Assembly: GCA_022496205.1 (NCBI GenBank)
Contig: WTXD01000002.1
Span: forward strand, 868,001 to 932,000
Origin: Gloeopeniophorella convolvens
Lineage: Eukaryota; Basidiomycota; Agaricomycetes; Russulales
DNA length: 64,000 nucleotides
Direction: 5' to 3'
This document shows positions 12,973 through 28,494 of the stretch, piece by piece (the first letter of the stretch is position 1; the number at the start of each line of letters is the position of its first letter). Both the position numbers and the translations under genes were made by a program. The notes beneath the pieces are model-generated. The model was not told the DNA's origin and ran no database searches. It saw only the letters and a program-made list of their open reading frames with translations.

Positions 12973-14760
12973 ATGTCGATCTTTCATAGTCTCCAACTAT
13001 CTTTGACTTGTCTCTCTATCGCCGCTAATGCGTACGCCCTCCCACTCGTCGTGTGCTCACCTTACTCACGGCACCTGCTTCCTCGTCGAGCAGCTTGTTC
13101 GCCGGTGGAATATTCACTTTCCCTCTCCTATCGCCCGCCCTAGCCCTCCATCTCAAACTCACCCAACCCCAATTGACCACTATCGTGCTTCTGTGAGCCT
13201 GATCACCCCACCGCTACCTTTTCACTGACCTCTCGTAGTGGCATGGTGGGCCAATATCCATTCGCCGCCATTATCGGGAAGGTCATCGACAGATATGGCC
13301 CTAGAGCATGCTCATTACTTTCATCCTTCCTTTTTTCTGTCGGCTTCAGCATATTCGCGGCCGAGATTGCAAAGACGCCAGACGATATCACTGCCCCATC
13401 CAATTCCTCGTTCAGAATCCTTGCCACGGGCTTCTTCATCTCTGGACTCGCAACAGCGTCTTCGTATGTCCCTAATACAACCCAGGACAATTTCCGCACT
13501 TACGCCACATTCCTAGCTACTTCTCATCTCTCGTCGCAGCGTCTAGGACTTTCCCGCGGTATCTTGGCGCCGCTTCAGGGACAAGCATGGCGCTTTTCGG
13601 CTTATCTCCACTCTTTCTATCTCTGGTGGCATCTAAGTATTTCATGAACTCTTCGGGAGGCTTGAATGTCACACAGTTTGTACTCTTCCTCGCTGTCTCT
13701 TCTGGCATCGTCCATCTGGTCGGCGCTATCAACTTGCGCGTGCCGGAACCTCAACCTGAAACCATGCTCATCGTGGAAAGGGTTCCTCTGAGCGATGAAG
13801 AGAGTTCCATTGACGAACGGCAGCCCCTTCTACCCAACAAGGCAGCTCAAGTGGGTGTGCAGGTCATACCCGTTGATGAAGGCAACTCCGTTCTCGAACT
13901 ATTCAAGGATCCTTATTTCTGGCTTCTGGGTCTCGTCGTCCTCTTCACGCTTGGTTCCGTAAGCTCCGCCCCTCCTTTCACGCATGCATATAATAACCAA
14001 ACTACCCCAGTGCGAAATGGTCATCTCAAATATAGGATCTATCGTTCTTTCCCTCCCTTCGTCCTCGGTTTCTGATGTTGGCGCTCGCTCTTTCTCCCCA
14101 GAAGTTGTCACCACCACCCAAGTACGCCTTCTCTCCCTTTCGAACACCTTTTCGCGCCTTCTCTCTGGCCCGCTTGCGGATTTCATATCCCCTGTCGTTT
14201 CCTATTTGCCTGGCGGTGTGCCGTCATTCCCACGGAAGCACTTGATCAGTCGAGTCGCTTTCTTGACTGGCGCGACTCTCCTCCTGGCGATGACATTCTC
14301 GTATCAAGAACTAGCAATCAGGTCACCAGATGATCTTTGGATCCTCAGGTACGCGCATTCGATGTCGACCATCTAAGCGGATCGCTCACGGACACCTGAA
14401 GTATTGGCACTGGCGCCGCCTATGGGACCACATTTACCATCCTGTATGTTTTTGTGACATGTTAAGTATCGCGCATCACTCACATCCCATGGGTTATCAT
14501 CCAGGCCCAGCATCATATCTTCTATCTGGGGCAGCAGGGATTTCGGGCGCAACTTTGGGGTCATAACCTACGCGCCTTTCTTTGGAACGCCGATCTTTTC
14601 CTACCTGTATGCCTTTGTCTCGGCGCACAACAGTGTCAGCGGGAGCGTCTGCACCGGGGTCGCATGCTGGCGTCTCACGTTCTGGGTGAGCACAGGAGCC
14701 TCTCTAGTCTCTTGCCTTGCAAGCATCTGGTTGTGGCGGCGATGGAAAGGATTCCTCTAG
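12973..14760 (+). CDS. MFS transporter, Mch1-like (monocarboxylate-transporter-like)
   Basis: Multi-exon membrane transporter of about 500 residues. Exon 1 is 12973-13031 and joins 13094 through a GTACGC...GAGCAG intron, giving a first helix through SIAANALFAGGIFTFPLL. A stop codon lies in frame just upstream of the ATG. The MFS loop 2-3 motif is GKVIDRYGPRACS. A hydrophilic central loop with the acidic stretch LSDEESSIDERQPLL separates the two halves. The second half contains LSLSNTFSRLLSGPLADF, GAAYGTTFTILPS and a long final helix ending WLWRRWKGFL. The layout resembles yeast Mch1, whose substrate is not settled despite its name, so transport specificity is unknown. The MFS identity is firm; Mch1 orthology is moderate. 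Confidence 0.82.
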
Positions 14761-15165
14761 ATGTTGGTGGAATAGCGCTGTGATATGTTGTCTGGGATCA
14801 GCGCTCCCCTACCACCCATGTTTATCAGGCACATTCCATTCATGCTGTCAAGGTTATCTACATTCTATCCCTAGACTTCTATTTCGTAATTGTAACATTT
14901 AGTAGGACTCTACCCTGTACTCTTTGTCGCAACCTCCAAGCTGTTGGTATATATAAATTGCTAGACTTCAGTACTCCAGCTTCAGCCCAAATGCCGAATC
15001 GTGACCAGCGACTAATGACTGGATATATACGAGGTTCGGAAACCATGCTGTAAGCACATGCTTTCCACTTGGATGCTGCTTCGGCCCCTTTGGCAACCTC
15101 ATAGTACCACCCACCCCGAGACCCTCGACCGGCACGCATTCCACTGTCAACTGCTCTCAGACACG
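14761..15165. other. Intergenic region before the FAR-17a/AIG1 gene
   Basis: About 400 bases. A TATATAAA stretch lies at 14950-14957, some 215 bases before the next ATG, and could be a TATA element. No coding exon is supported here. Confidence 0.4.
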
Positions 15166-16133
15166 ATGCCGCCCACTCATCGCTTCGCTTCGACGCTACT
15201 TCACGTCTGTGCAGCGTCTTGTATGGCCTGGGGATACACGGAAATGTCGAGGACCGCATTTGACGCTTGGATCCGAGAGCAGGGAGGCGGTCGATGGCAG
15301 TTCTTGACAATACAAGGGTAGGTTCGGGACATACCCTACGCCTGCTGGGTTGACCGTTTACTGGAGCTGCATCCCAGGCTGGCACTCGCCTGGACAACTA
15401 TGGTGATAGGCACGGCGGAGGACGTGTTCCCCCGAATTCCCGGTGTGCAACCCTACCGTTCCCGGCCTTGCCAGTAGCTCGTCGCTGACAGTGTTTCCAG
15501 GACTCAGGTCGCTCAAGCGAATATCTGGGCTAGTCACACTTCCGGTAAGTGTTGCCCGTATTATTCTAGTTGATGCAGTATCTCCAACGATTTGAGCGCA
15601 GCTTGCGTTCCTCATTTCCTTAATTTACTGGTCACTCATACTTTTCGCTCCCAACCTTATAATGAGCGAACAACCCTCTGAGGGCCCACCGTCATCAATG
15701 GCCCGGCCGAACTTCTTCCGCCTTCCGTTGGCTGTGGATGTCTGCCTTCACGGGCTGCCTGCAATTGCTCTCTTCGCGGACTTCTTCCTTTTCGAACATG
15801 CCTACTCCAGAACGACGATGAAGCGTGGCGCACCACTCGCAGCCATCGGCATGGCAATTGAGTACGCGTTGTGGGTAGAACGCTGTGCGAAGACGAGCGG
15901 ATTCTGTGAGTGTCACTTGAACGAAGTTGAACCCTTTGCGCGGAAGAGTACTGATCTAGAGCCTGACGATTCAAGATCCTTACCCCTTTCTGAACCACCC
16001 GCCCGGAGTTCGCATTTCGATATATACTTGTTGCACGGCGTTGTCGATAGCGTTCATGTGGATGCTGAACGCGTCTCATCCTGGCCGTCCGTTCTTTGGA
16101 GCGACAAGCCACGGCCACGTGAAGCAGCAGTGA
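15166..16133 (+). CDS. FAR-17a/AIG1-like integral membrane protein (putative lipid hydrolase)
   Basis: Five exons assemble in frame: exon 1 starts 15166 and ends QFLTIQG; further exons give LALAWTTMVIGTAED, LRSLKRISGLVTLP, LAFLISLIYWSLILF and, from the final junction, YPYPFLNHPPGVRISIY. Introns are GT-AG, for example one starting GTAAGT after CTTCCG and one starting GTGAGT in the GGATTC codon region. The protein has about six hydrophobic helices. Human AIG1 and ADTRP are threonine hydrolases of fatty-acid esters of hydroxy fatty acids; their active-site threonine and histidine have counterparts here in the FLT of RWQFLTIQG and the His of VDVCLHGLPA. Function in fungi is not established, so hydrolase activity is an inference from those two residues. 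It ends 252 bases before the argininosuccinate lyase gene on the same strand. Confidence 0.85.
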
Positions 16134-16385
16134 CTGTGGTCTCTGGTTGGCTACTGATGGCCTCATCGCTTTTCTGCTCGCTGGCCGTAGATCGATATAC
16201 CGAGACTGTACTGCCTGTCTGTAGAGAGCGACTCGATTGTGGAAACTCGAAATAGAAAGTAAGTTGCCCAGAAAGGCTAGTAAGCCGTAAGCCAGGCAGC
16301 GCGGAGTCATATCTTCGAGCTCTGCCTTGATCCCGACCACGTAAATTTTGCTTTCGCAGCCTCATCACCAACTGTCCCTTCTACG

Positions 16386-18146
<1,761 letters not shown>

Positions 18147-18438
18147 TAGAACGGTGTATATGATGAGTGTATCCTATGTAGTACAATGTATCTCGCGCGA
18201 GCAGCCGGGGTGGCCGAGAGGGGTTGATTGGATGATTGAATGCACCGGGTGTGGCGGTGTTTCGTTTCCGGCTGCGCACCGAGATCAGGCCAGCTGGCCA
18301 CCGCCACGCTTGTTAGTCCCGTTTTTCCTCCTCCCCTACCCAACCCTCCATTGTCCGTCCCTTCAACATTGACTGTTGCCGAGGGATCCAGCTCCTTTCT
18401 CTCATCTTTTCATCACTCCTACAACCACTCCTCACGCC

Positions 18439-19882
18439 ATGGCCAGAGACAGACTTGCAGCAATGAGAGTAAGCCCCGTCCCACACTGGTTGCCATATCC
18501 ATATATTGACAACCACCGCCTTATACTAGGCCCAGCAGACTGCTGGGAGCTACAAGTGAGTCTTGCCATTTCACCTACTGAGTACAGGCGCTTATAATGT
18601 GGGGTTGTGAAGCAACTCGTACCCTACGCAGCATTCTGATAATGACGGGGGGTACAACCGCCGACAAAACCCCTACGCCCAACAAGATGAAGATCCTAGC
18701 TATGAGATGTCAGATGTGAACCCGAGCACTGCCCATCTGACATCGAATATGGGCGCGGATACTATGGCTGCGTTCTACGACGAGGTGCGTACCGCCGTCA
18801 ACTGGGCCGTCTTCGCGACTTATCGTCATTCGTGTTTTCGCACAGATTTCGTCCATTCAGGAAAGCATCAAGGTCTACAATGAAAATGTCTCAAGAATCT
18901 CTGATCTGCATGCGCGGTCACTCAGCAACACAGATGACAATGCAGCTGCCCGCAATGCGCAACAACTAGAGGAGCTTGTCAGCGACACGAGTGCGCTTAG
19001 CACAACCCTCAAACGAAGAATCAAATCCCTGGAGCGTCAAGGCGGGTCTCCCAGAGACGCACAGATCAAGAAGCAGCAGGTCGGTCGATCGGTGTCCATT
19101 TTTCGTTGCTGTACTGAAGCAATCCCGGGTGGTCGCATTGATTTACAGACCGCTCTCGTGAAGTCGAAGTTTGTTGAGGCTATCCAGAACTATCAGCAGG
19201 TGGAGCAGCAGTCCAGACAGAAGTATAAACAGAGAATGGAGCGGCAGTTCAAAATCGGTGGGTTTGCCGAGGATTTACACACTTTCATTCCCTCACGATT
19301 CTTGTTCAGTCAAACCGGACGCGACAGCGGAAGAAGTGCGGGCTGCTGTGGAGGATGATCAGGGCGGACAGGTCTTCTCGCAAGCTGTGGGTATCTGCTC
19401 CCTTCCGGCTGGAGCTGTTCTGACTTTGCTATCAGCTCATGAACTCAAACCGATATGGCGATGCTCGTATCGCCTATCGTGAGGTGCAGGAACGCCACGC
19501 AGACATCAAGAAGATCGAGCAAACCATCGCCGAGCTGGCCCAGTTGTTCAACGATGTTTGTCAATCGATTGTGTTCTCGACTCGCTTACTGACTACCGCC
19601 AGATGAGCATACTCGTCGAGCAGCAGGATGAGACGATCAATGTCATCGAGACGCAAGTCATCGACTCCAACAAAGACATTGAGACGGGGTACGTAGATTA
19701 TAGCGGCTATCCGGTTTGCTGTATCCTTATGTGTATTGTGCAGTCTTGGTTACACAGAGAAGGCCGTGAGTTCCGCGAGAGCAGCACGCAAGAAGCGCTG
19801 GATTTGCTTCTTCATTTTCCTCATCATCCTCGCTATCATTGGGGTCGTCGTCGGGGTCGAGGTCGCTAACAACAAGAAGTGA
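18439..19882 (+). CDS. SSO1: Plasma-membrane syntaxin (Qa-SNARE), Sso1-like
   Basis: A tail-anchored t-SNARE of about 300 residues expected to drive fusion of secretory vesicles with the plasma membrane. A first exon of under 40 nt (MARDRLAAMR) is followed by several short exons. The N-terminal third is hydrophilic with an NTAHLTSN-type linker, then an Habc region starting MAAFYDEISSIQESIKVYNE and continuing through the coiled stretch KFVEAIQNYQQVEQQSRQKY. The SNARE helix is AYREVQERHADIKKIEQT, continuing to ILVEQQDETINVIE, with the ionic-layer Gln in place. The protein ends in a hydrophobic anchor, WICFFIFLIILAIIGVVVGV, and a short luminal VANNKK tail with TGA at 19880-19882. At least six introns are needed. 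The class is certain; assignment to Sso1 rather than another Qa-SNARE rests on this sequence and the anchor. Confidence 0.92.
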
Positions 19883-21179
19883 ACCCTTCACACTCTCATG
19901 AGCTCCCCACCGCCCTACTGCCAGTCCCGAGCGATATCATCTGAACTTCCCTATTTATTATATCTCGGACTTATTGCATCTCTGCAAGTAATTCATTCCT
20001 TTCGTTTCCGTTGCTTTTCGAGCACCCCTATGCCTTCCAGATACGCGGGTTTTCTATCATACTAGCAATATACACTCAGACGGCTAGTCTGCGTGCGGTA
20101 ATCTGGTTTGTCATTGGAATGTCTCTTGGAAGTATATGATACCCGTTATATCATGATGCATCGCCTTGCACCGGGACCCATCCAGGCTGTGGAGTTAGGA
20201 AGACCGAGCCGTCAGGAAAGCTTGGCCTATAAAGTTATGAATAGTCAAAGCGAAATAAACTTCGTGGGGCAGGAATTCTGCGAAAAGTCGCTGGTGCGAT
20301 CCGTAAAGCTCTTATGGAATTATCTGAAACGACATCTCTGGTTGAACGCTAGCGACCATGCACTCTGCCAGATCATTTCTGATGCCGACAAGATCACACG
20401 ACTCGCAAATTGTTTATCTACTTGAAGACGCACAACAAAGGCAGCACAAGGAAGATTACGAGAGCGCTCCACATAAAGGTTGCTCGCTGCTTTTGGCTGC
20501 GGACAGCGGAAGACAGACAGGGACAAGAAGGGGACATTCGAAGGCTGAGAATACATGGATCGGCGGTGAGAAAGGATGAGGCACAGCCAAGAAAACAAAA
20601 ACAGATTGCCAGAGAGCAATGATTGGATCGCGCCAACAAAGTCTTATCAACGGTTGCAAGGCCAGAGTCCAGGACCTCCCGGCATTGTCCCTGCAGCTGA
20701 CAGGGTGAGTCGGTCGAGGGAGGAAAGAAGCGGGCAAACGGAGTAAAGATGCAGAACGGAAAGGTGCGGTTGGTGCGTGTTGTGAGGTTCGGAGGTTGGC
20801 CGGGGGGGACGGAAGGGTGAACAGGCTGGTGTAACACTGTCCGGGCCTCGCTTTGGGCTTGATCAAGGCGCCGCAAACACGAGTCGGACCCGCGTTTTAC
20901 TTTTTACTTTGGCGCAGCTTTGGCGACCCCGTTGCCCGGAAATAGCCACGTGCGGGGTCCATCTCAGATCTCCTCGAGCTGACGCGTCCCTCCATCCCCT
21001 CCATATAAATCAGCCTTCCCCCGTCTCACCGCCTCACTCTCGACTCCCTCGCTTTGCCCTCCTCGCCCCCGCACCCCGTGCGTCCTCCCACCCCTCTGTG
21101 CTCCTCCGTCTACTGACTCCGTTTCTCTCTCAGACGTCACCCGCTTTCACCACCAACTGAAATCCCCCCTACCTCAGAC
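19883..21179. other. 1.3-kb intergenic region
   Basis: Between syntaxin and the AN1-finger gene. The open frames on both strands (for example minus strand 20418-20876) have no domain and no supporting exon chain. The final 150 bases are pyrimidine-rich, as is usual just before genes in this window. I see no RNA gene or repeat. Confidence 0.45.
21004..21010 (+). promoter_or_regulatory. TATA-like element
   Basis: TATAAAT about 170 bases before the AN1 zinc-finger start, followed by a long C/T-rich stretch that would be the leader. Position and sequence fit a TATA box; no expression data support it. Confidence 0.4.
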
Positions 21180-21466
21180 ATGCCGGCCAAGAAGCGTTGC
21201 CAGTTCCACAGCGAACAGCAGTGCAACCAGGCTGCCTTGCGCATCATTGGAAACTGCCCACACTGTCGTTCCGACTTTTGCGGAACTGTGCGTGTCCTCA
21301 GCCTCCCTTTGTGATATGCGCGCTGACCTGGCCTCTTCTACAGCACCGTTTGCCAGAACACCACGCGTGCAACCATTTAGAGGACTGCCGGCAACAGGCT
21401 TTCAACCGAAACAAGGTCAAATTGGAAAGCGAACGGACCGTCGTCTCTAAGATGGCAACGGCGTGA
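21180..21466 (+). CDS. Small AN1-type zinc-finger protein
   Basis: Two exons give 76 residues. Exon 1 starts MPAKKRCQFHSEQQC and ends DFCGT; after one intron starting GTGCGT and ending CTACAG the second exon starts HRLPEHHACNHLEDC. The spaced C..C..CPHC..FC..H..H.C pattern is that of an AN1 finger, a fold binding two zinc ions, here forming nearly the whole protein. Such stand-alone AN1 proteins exist across fungi. Larger AN1 proteins bind the proteasome or Cdc48 in stress responses, but I would not assign that role to this one from sequence alone. The tail after the finger is basic and charged. Complete, with TGA at 21464-21466. Confidence 0.9.
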
Positions 21467-22337
21467 TTGGGTTCTGCTCTTGCCCGCATCCCTATTGCCT
21501 CCCCACCCAGCCGGCAGGATTGATTCAGCCCACCCTTTCTTCTGCCGCTTCTTTCACTTTCACGCTCCTCATGGATACAACGTTGCCCCGTCCCTCCTGC
21601 TATCGACATACGCTTCGAAGCGCATACCACTCATGGACATCTAGGATATTATTTATGCCTACCCTTAATTTTGCCCCGCATCTTTCCTTTGGGCATTTCA
21701 TTTTGTAGATCATCGTCGTTGTCTTGTATGTTCAGCTCTCAATAATCACGCCTCCACACGATGTCGTGTCTCTGATATGTCAGCAAAGCTGGTTCGGGTT
21801 TGTCGGCCTACGATGAGTCACCCGGGGTAAAGACGGATGGCCGCAGCGCCCGTAGGTGGCGAGCTGCGGTCTCCAGTGGCTGTGGCTCTAGATTTCCTAT
21901 GTCAATTTCCCTGTTTTCTCCGCATTTTTCCGCTGTCGCGCGGTGGTTGAGCGGGTGCGGTGTTGTGGCTGCGGGCGGTAGTAGCCCAGGGTGGTCCAGG
22001 CAGAGCGTGGCCGCTCGCGCGCAGCGGGGCGGCGGGAGCCGGGCGCTACTTCAATCGATACAAAATCCAGACTGCTTGTCGATTCCATTCTGCACCACAG
22101 ACGTCCCAACTCAGCGTGCTCTGGTGAGTGACCAGTGTGCCCGCCCGACTCGGGGACACTGCGTTGTCAATGCGGCACTTCGACTGACCTCTTCGCACTG
22201 CACTGATTCTACTAGTGATATCACGTGTATTGATTGCCGCGACGACTTGACACCTGATTCAGTTAGTACACAAATCCCCCCGCATATACGGACTGCCGTT
22301 TCATCTCAACCCTTGCTCTTGGACTATCATCTCTAAC
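21467..22337. other. Intergenic region before aspartate aminotransferase
   Basis: About 870 bases. An open frame at 21800-22336 exists but reads as unbiased sequence with no domain. The region must contain the AN1 3' end and the aminotransferase promoter. Nothing else is recognised. Confidence 0.45.
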
Positions 22338-24016
<1,679 letters not shown>

Positions 24017-24320
24017 TCGGAGGGGAGCAAGGCCGAGAACGTGGGAGCGGAATGTATGACATCAGTAGCAGGAACATCATTAGACGTCGTCATTGTTGTC
24101 GATTGATTGTGCCCCTTTGGAATGCGAAACTGCTCGGGTCGACACTCAGCTGGCCGGTCGCCGCGCGCTGCCAGGCTCCGGCACCCATTTTCACTCCTTC
24201 TCTTCGAGGTCGACCGCATACACCCGTCTCTCGCTCAGCCTGCTGCATGTGCGTCCCCGTGTCTCCAGTGCGTCTCTTCTTCCCTTCCTCCTCCTCTTCT
24301 TTCTCCCCCAACACCCACAA
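24017..24320. other. Short promoter region of the HEAT-repeat gene
   Basis: About 300 bases. The last 70 bases before 24321 are rich in C and T, as in other promoters of this window. No exon or RNA gene seen. Confidence 0.45.
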
Positions 24321-27300
24321 ATGGGTCTCCTAGTGAGCCTCATCGACAGCCTCTTTACTAGCCTCTATCCGTCCCCGCCCACAGACTCGTCTCTCTGCTC
24401 AGACACCTCGTCCCGTGACACCCCTCCTTCCATCCCCGACCTCGACCTCGACATACCACCCCATCCCCTTCTTGGCCCCGATGCACCTTCCTTGCTCTCC
24501 TCACCGTCCCCACTCGAATCCCCTAATCCCTTCGACGCTATCCCTCCCCCGCCCTCGCCTCCGCAACACTTGCTTCTCGCCCTGCCTCAAGTCTCCGCAG
24601 ACTCCGCGGCGCTCTCCGATGCAAGCGCGGAAACGCCTGCTCTTCATCTCACCATCCCCTCGGACCTGTCCGAGCCAGAGTCCGAGGCCGCTGTGTTCGA
24701 CCTGGCTTACGGCCCTGACGGCTCGGACTTGACATTCGACGACGGCTCGTTGAGCACTCTCGAGAGAATATACATCTTCTCCCGTAGTCAAGCCATCTTC
24801 CACAAGTGAGTATATATTTTACCGGCCGCTGTCCGTGTCACAGTAGCCAACCCACATCTGGCTGCTTAGGGTATACATAACGCATGCCATGCCGTCTATC
24901 CTGCCCCAGGTATCCGCCATCGAGGCAGTGGAATATGTGTTGCCGCTTCTGAATGGCCTTGCCATGGACGACGGTCCGTCCCCTTGCATCTCTGTTTCTA
25001 GCGGCTGGCTGACCAACTCTCGTTCTCCAGACGACGGTGTGAAGGAGGCCCTTGCTGGCGAACTCGTGCCCATCATCTGGTGGTTTGCTTCGGTAGGCAT
25101 CCGCGTTTCCGTGGAGCTCGTGCGGGAATTAACTTCCGTTGCCCTCTTCAATTCCCGGCAGAACTGCCGGCTTACCGATGACGACGCGGCGGACCCCACA
25201 GAGGATCCTACTCCTCTGCCGGTCCAGGCGTTCACGCCCATTCTTGGCACCCTCCTCTTGTCTTCCAGTGCCTCTGTCGGTGCAGCTGCGCGACTTGCCA
25301 TCGTGGAGATCCTCAAACGCGTGCGCGACGCGCACACGGATCACCCCGGCACACAATCACCTTTTGGGCGGCACGAACGAAGGCTGTTCGAGCAGGAAAT
25401 TTTACAGCAAGTCGTCATCGGCATCGGCCGACTGGATGTTGTTGACGAGAACAACATGCAAGTAGATCAAGAAAACGCGTCGGCAGAACCGCCTAGTCAG
25501 GTGTACTCTTTCGGCAATGATTCGACTCCGACTGCTCTTCTGCCCTCCACACCCACGAATACAACATCTCAACCTGCGTCGCCACCTGCTAATTTCGGCT
25601 CTCTATCTCATGCATCAACAAGCTTTACTCCAAACTCCGTAACTCACCCCACTAATGATATAACCCATGGAATCACCGCTGAACCAGCTTCTGATCCCAT
25701 AATTGCAAAGCCGGACGTCGCTCGAACGCACCCACCGCAAGTCGACTTGACGCCATCTTCTCCTGATATGCTTGCTACTATTACGGAAGCACAAGAATAC
25801 CGGCCGTACACGCTCCCCCAAGCAGCAAATGTCCCAATATCCCCTCCTGTCCCGTCTCCTGTTCAAACGTCTCCTCTACTCGAACCGTTTGAACCGAGCG
25901 GTCTGGTCGGGGGAGACTCCGCCGCGGAAACATCAGGGCTCAACGCATCCCTTAGCAGTGCGTCATTAGGTGCACACATCTCTGAGGGGGCAGACGTAAA
26001 CGAGGATGAAGAACCCCTAGATGCCAGCGAGCAAGCGGCGATGGGAAGGCTCAGCAGCATGAGTCTGATGGCTGCAGTGTCGGCCAGCGGTAATTTTCTT
26101 TGTTCACTCGGGCTCCATGGCGTTCGCTAATCTGGCATTAACCGTAGGTATTCTGCAAGACGACACGAAGATGGCATTCGTGCAAGAGGTCGAGAGGGTG
26201 GCCCAAGATCCCGTTTACTGGGTACGAAAGGAGGCCTCTTACGCCCTTGGCGCACTCGCAAAAGTGGTGCCAATTGAGGTCATTCATTTGTCATTGGTAA
26301 CCACTCGCTCGTTACTTCGCCACCATAGCTTGACTTGTTTCTTCCCTTCCATCACAGCTCCCACTGTTCGAGACTCTGACCAGTGACTCGGCGTGGCATG
26401 TCAGGCATTCTGCCTTGTTCGCCTTACCTGCCATCCTTTCGCGGTTGCCGCCATTGCAGCGACGAAAGCTGGCTTTAAATACGGTTGTCCCGCTTGCGCT
26501 GGATACCTCACCCCCTGTTCGTCTCCGCGTGTTGGAGACACTGGGCGAGGTCATCTACTCGTTCAAGGATGATCCAGGCGGTCCGCCGGACGAAATTCTC
26601 CATATATTTACCGGTCAAGACGTTCAAACCACGCATAGCAACATGTCTCAGTCCCCAGCCTTGTTGGGTCAGGGGTTTGATTTTTCGGCCACGCACAACC
26701 CTACTAGGAACTCTTCCTACCCTTCCAGTCCGCCCCTCATCAAAGAGTCGTCCCGACCCTTGATCTGCGCCTTCAATCTACCTGCGGTTGCGCTCACTCT
26801 GGGAGCTACTCGCTGGCCCGAGCTCCAGCCTCTTTACGTATCCTTGGCTGAGAGCCCCGCTATGAAAGTCCGCCGTACACTCGCCGCATCTGCAGGCGAA
26901 ATTGCGCGTATCATCGGCCCAGCGGCCGCTGCGGACGATGTACTCCCTGTGTGGCGGCATAGTCTCCTGGCCAGCGAGGTAGATGTGCGCATGAAGGCCA
27001 TTGCTTCGCTTCCGCTACTCGTCGCCGCCCTTCCCGAAGATATGCGTACAGAAACGGTGCGCACGCTGCTGCACAGCTGGGAAAAGCGCAAACTTGGGTG
27101 GAAGGAACGCGAGAGCTTGGCGCGGACTTTGGTTGCCCTCGTCGAGCACTTGAAGGAGGATGCTGTACGGGAGGTGTGTCAGCTCGCGGCCACAGCCCTA
27201 CGGGACAGCGTTTCGGCTGTTCGAGAAGCTTGCGTTCATTCGGTGCGTCTGTCAACGCGAATCACCTCCGATTTGAGCTGACCACGCCCTTCAGCTTCCT

Positions 27301-27901
27301 GAATTGTTGGGCGCGTTAAGAGGTTGGCCCAGCGTTTCCGAACGGGTAGATGCCGATGTCCAAGCCCTGGCCCGGTCAGGAAGCTTTAGGCAGCGTGTGA
27401 CGTGAGTTCTCTACCGCAGACTCGCACATAGTCCATGCTAATGAGTCGCGTGTAGGTTTGTTGCCTGCTATCAGGCGATTCTTGGAGGGCAGGGATTCAC
27501 ATCGCTGGTGTCGGCTTCGTATTGGCGCTGTCTGGTGGACCTTGCCGCTGACCGCGTTGTCGACGTTCGGATTGGTGTTGCCCGCCTTGTCGGCCTGCTC
27601 AACAGTACGTCTCAAGTAATGTTCTGCAGCAGGATCTCACCAGTGGTGCCCAGGCCAGTATCTCCGCGATGGTCGAACACGGCCAAATGTTCTTCAAGAA
27701 GTCACCTCCCAGTTACTCCGAGATGATTCATCGAACGTGAGGGCGTTTTTGTCCATCGTTGACGCCCAGGCACCTGTGGAGGCAGACGCTTATGGGTCAC
27801 CGTCCGGGAGTCTCAACATATTCTCCCGACCGCCACCTGCCACGCCAGCCGTTCCTCAGGACACCTATTCTGAGCCAGCCGCCGCGGGCACCGCCTCTTG
27901 A
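24321..27901 (+). CDS. HEAT-repeat protein resembling PP4 regulatory subunit 1
   Basis: A protein of about 1,000 residues. The start MGLLVSLIDSLFTSLYP is followed by an acidic/Pro-rich region. Helical repeats begin after FHKVYITHAMPSILP, including WWFASVGIRVSVELVRELT, then a disordered Ser/Thr/Pro insert (about 25440-26090). The repeats resume with KMAFVQEVERVAQD and WVRKEASYALGALAK, HVRHSALFALPAILSRLP, LRVLETLGEVIYSFKDD, MKVRRTLAASAGEIARIIG and VVDVRIGVARLVGLL. The paired helices with repeated V-R-x-x-A-x-x-A-L are HEAT units. Two repeat blocks split by a long acidic insert match the PPP4R1 layout, a regulatory subunit of protein phosphatase 4, but PP2A A-type scaffolds share the fold. Ends EPAAAGTAS with TGA at 27899-27901. 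The repeat class is sure, the PP4R1 assignment moderate. Confidence 0.75.
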
Positions 27902-28494
27902 CGGAGTCCTTCCGCAGCCTGGCGTGCTGTCTGGAGAGAAGGGGGCGTGTTCGAATCTATCAGGCCATGCGCCGCGGGAGAACCGCGACACGGTGAGAGT
28001 CTGCACCCGTCTCCGATAGCCCAGGGTCGCCCAGGGTCATGGCGAACCACATGAGTGGCCGCTGATTCCACGTGACGGGGTCTAGCGCGCGGAGGCGATT
28101 TACTATTCTATGGATGGACCGAGTGTAACTTAGTTGCTGCGTCGAGTTTATTAAGGACATCGATGGACGGACGGTGTTATATGTAGCCGGATAGTGCACA
28201 GCTATGTTATTTGTCGCGACAATGATTATTGGGGGCGGTAGAGGAGGAGAAGTCGAGGCTAATATTGGGACAGGGCGCGGTATCAGCGGGCTGGCCAGGA
28301 AAGGATCGTGGCGTGGGTGAGCGCCCTGGCTGGGAGGGGCGAACACCGGCCGACAACTCCTCGTGAGCTTCCTCCCCCAGGCATCGTTTCAGTGCAGCTG
28401 GAGGCTCGCTGTCAGCGTCTCCCTCTACTTCTTCTCACTGCGCAAGCTGCAGTGCCCCACTCTCCTTTCCCCACAACTCGCCTCCCCTCCAACA
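27902..28494. other. Intergenic region
   Basis: About 590 bases between the HEAT-repeat gene and the first four-helix membrane gene. Open frames on either strand show no domain. The last 80 bases are rich in C and T. Confidence 0.45.

Noticed and set aside
18201..18275. tRNA-like segment: GCAGCCGG ... CCGGCTGC with GGTGGCCGAGAGG between
   Set aside because: The end stem and a Leu/Ser-like D-arm are present, but there is no T-arm with TTCRA and a pairing five-base stem, and no clear anticodon arm. Probably a chance palindrome in the syntaxin promoter.
20418..20876. Minus-strand open frame with hydrophobic C-terminus
   Set aside because: No family, no exon partners, and the sequence lies in an ordinary promoter-type region.
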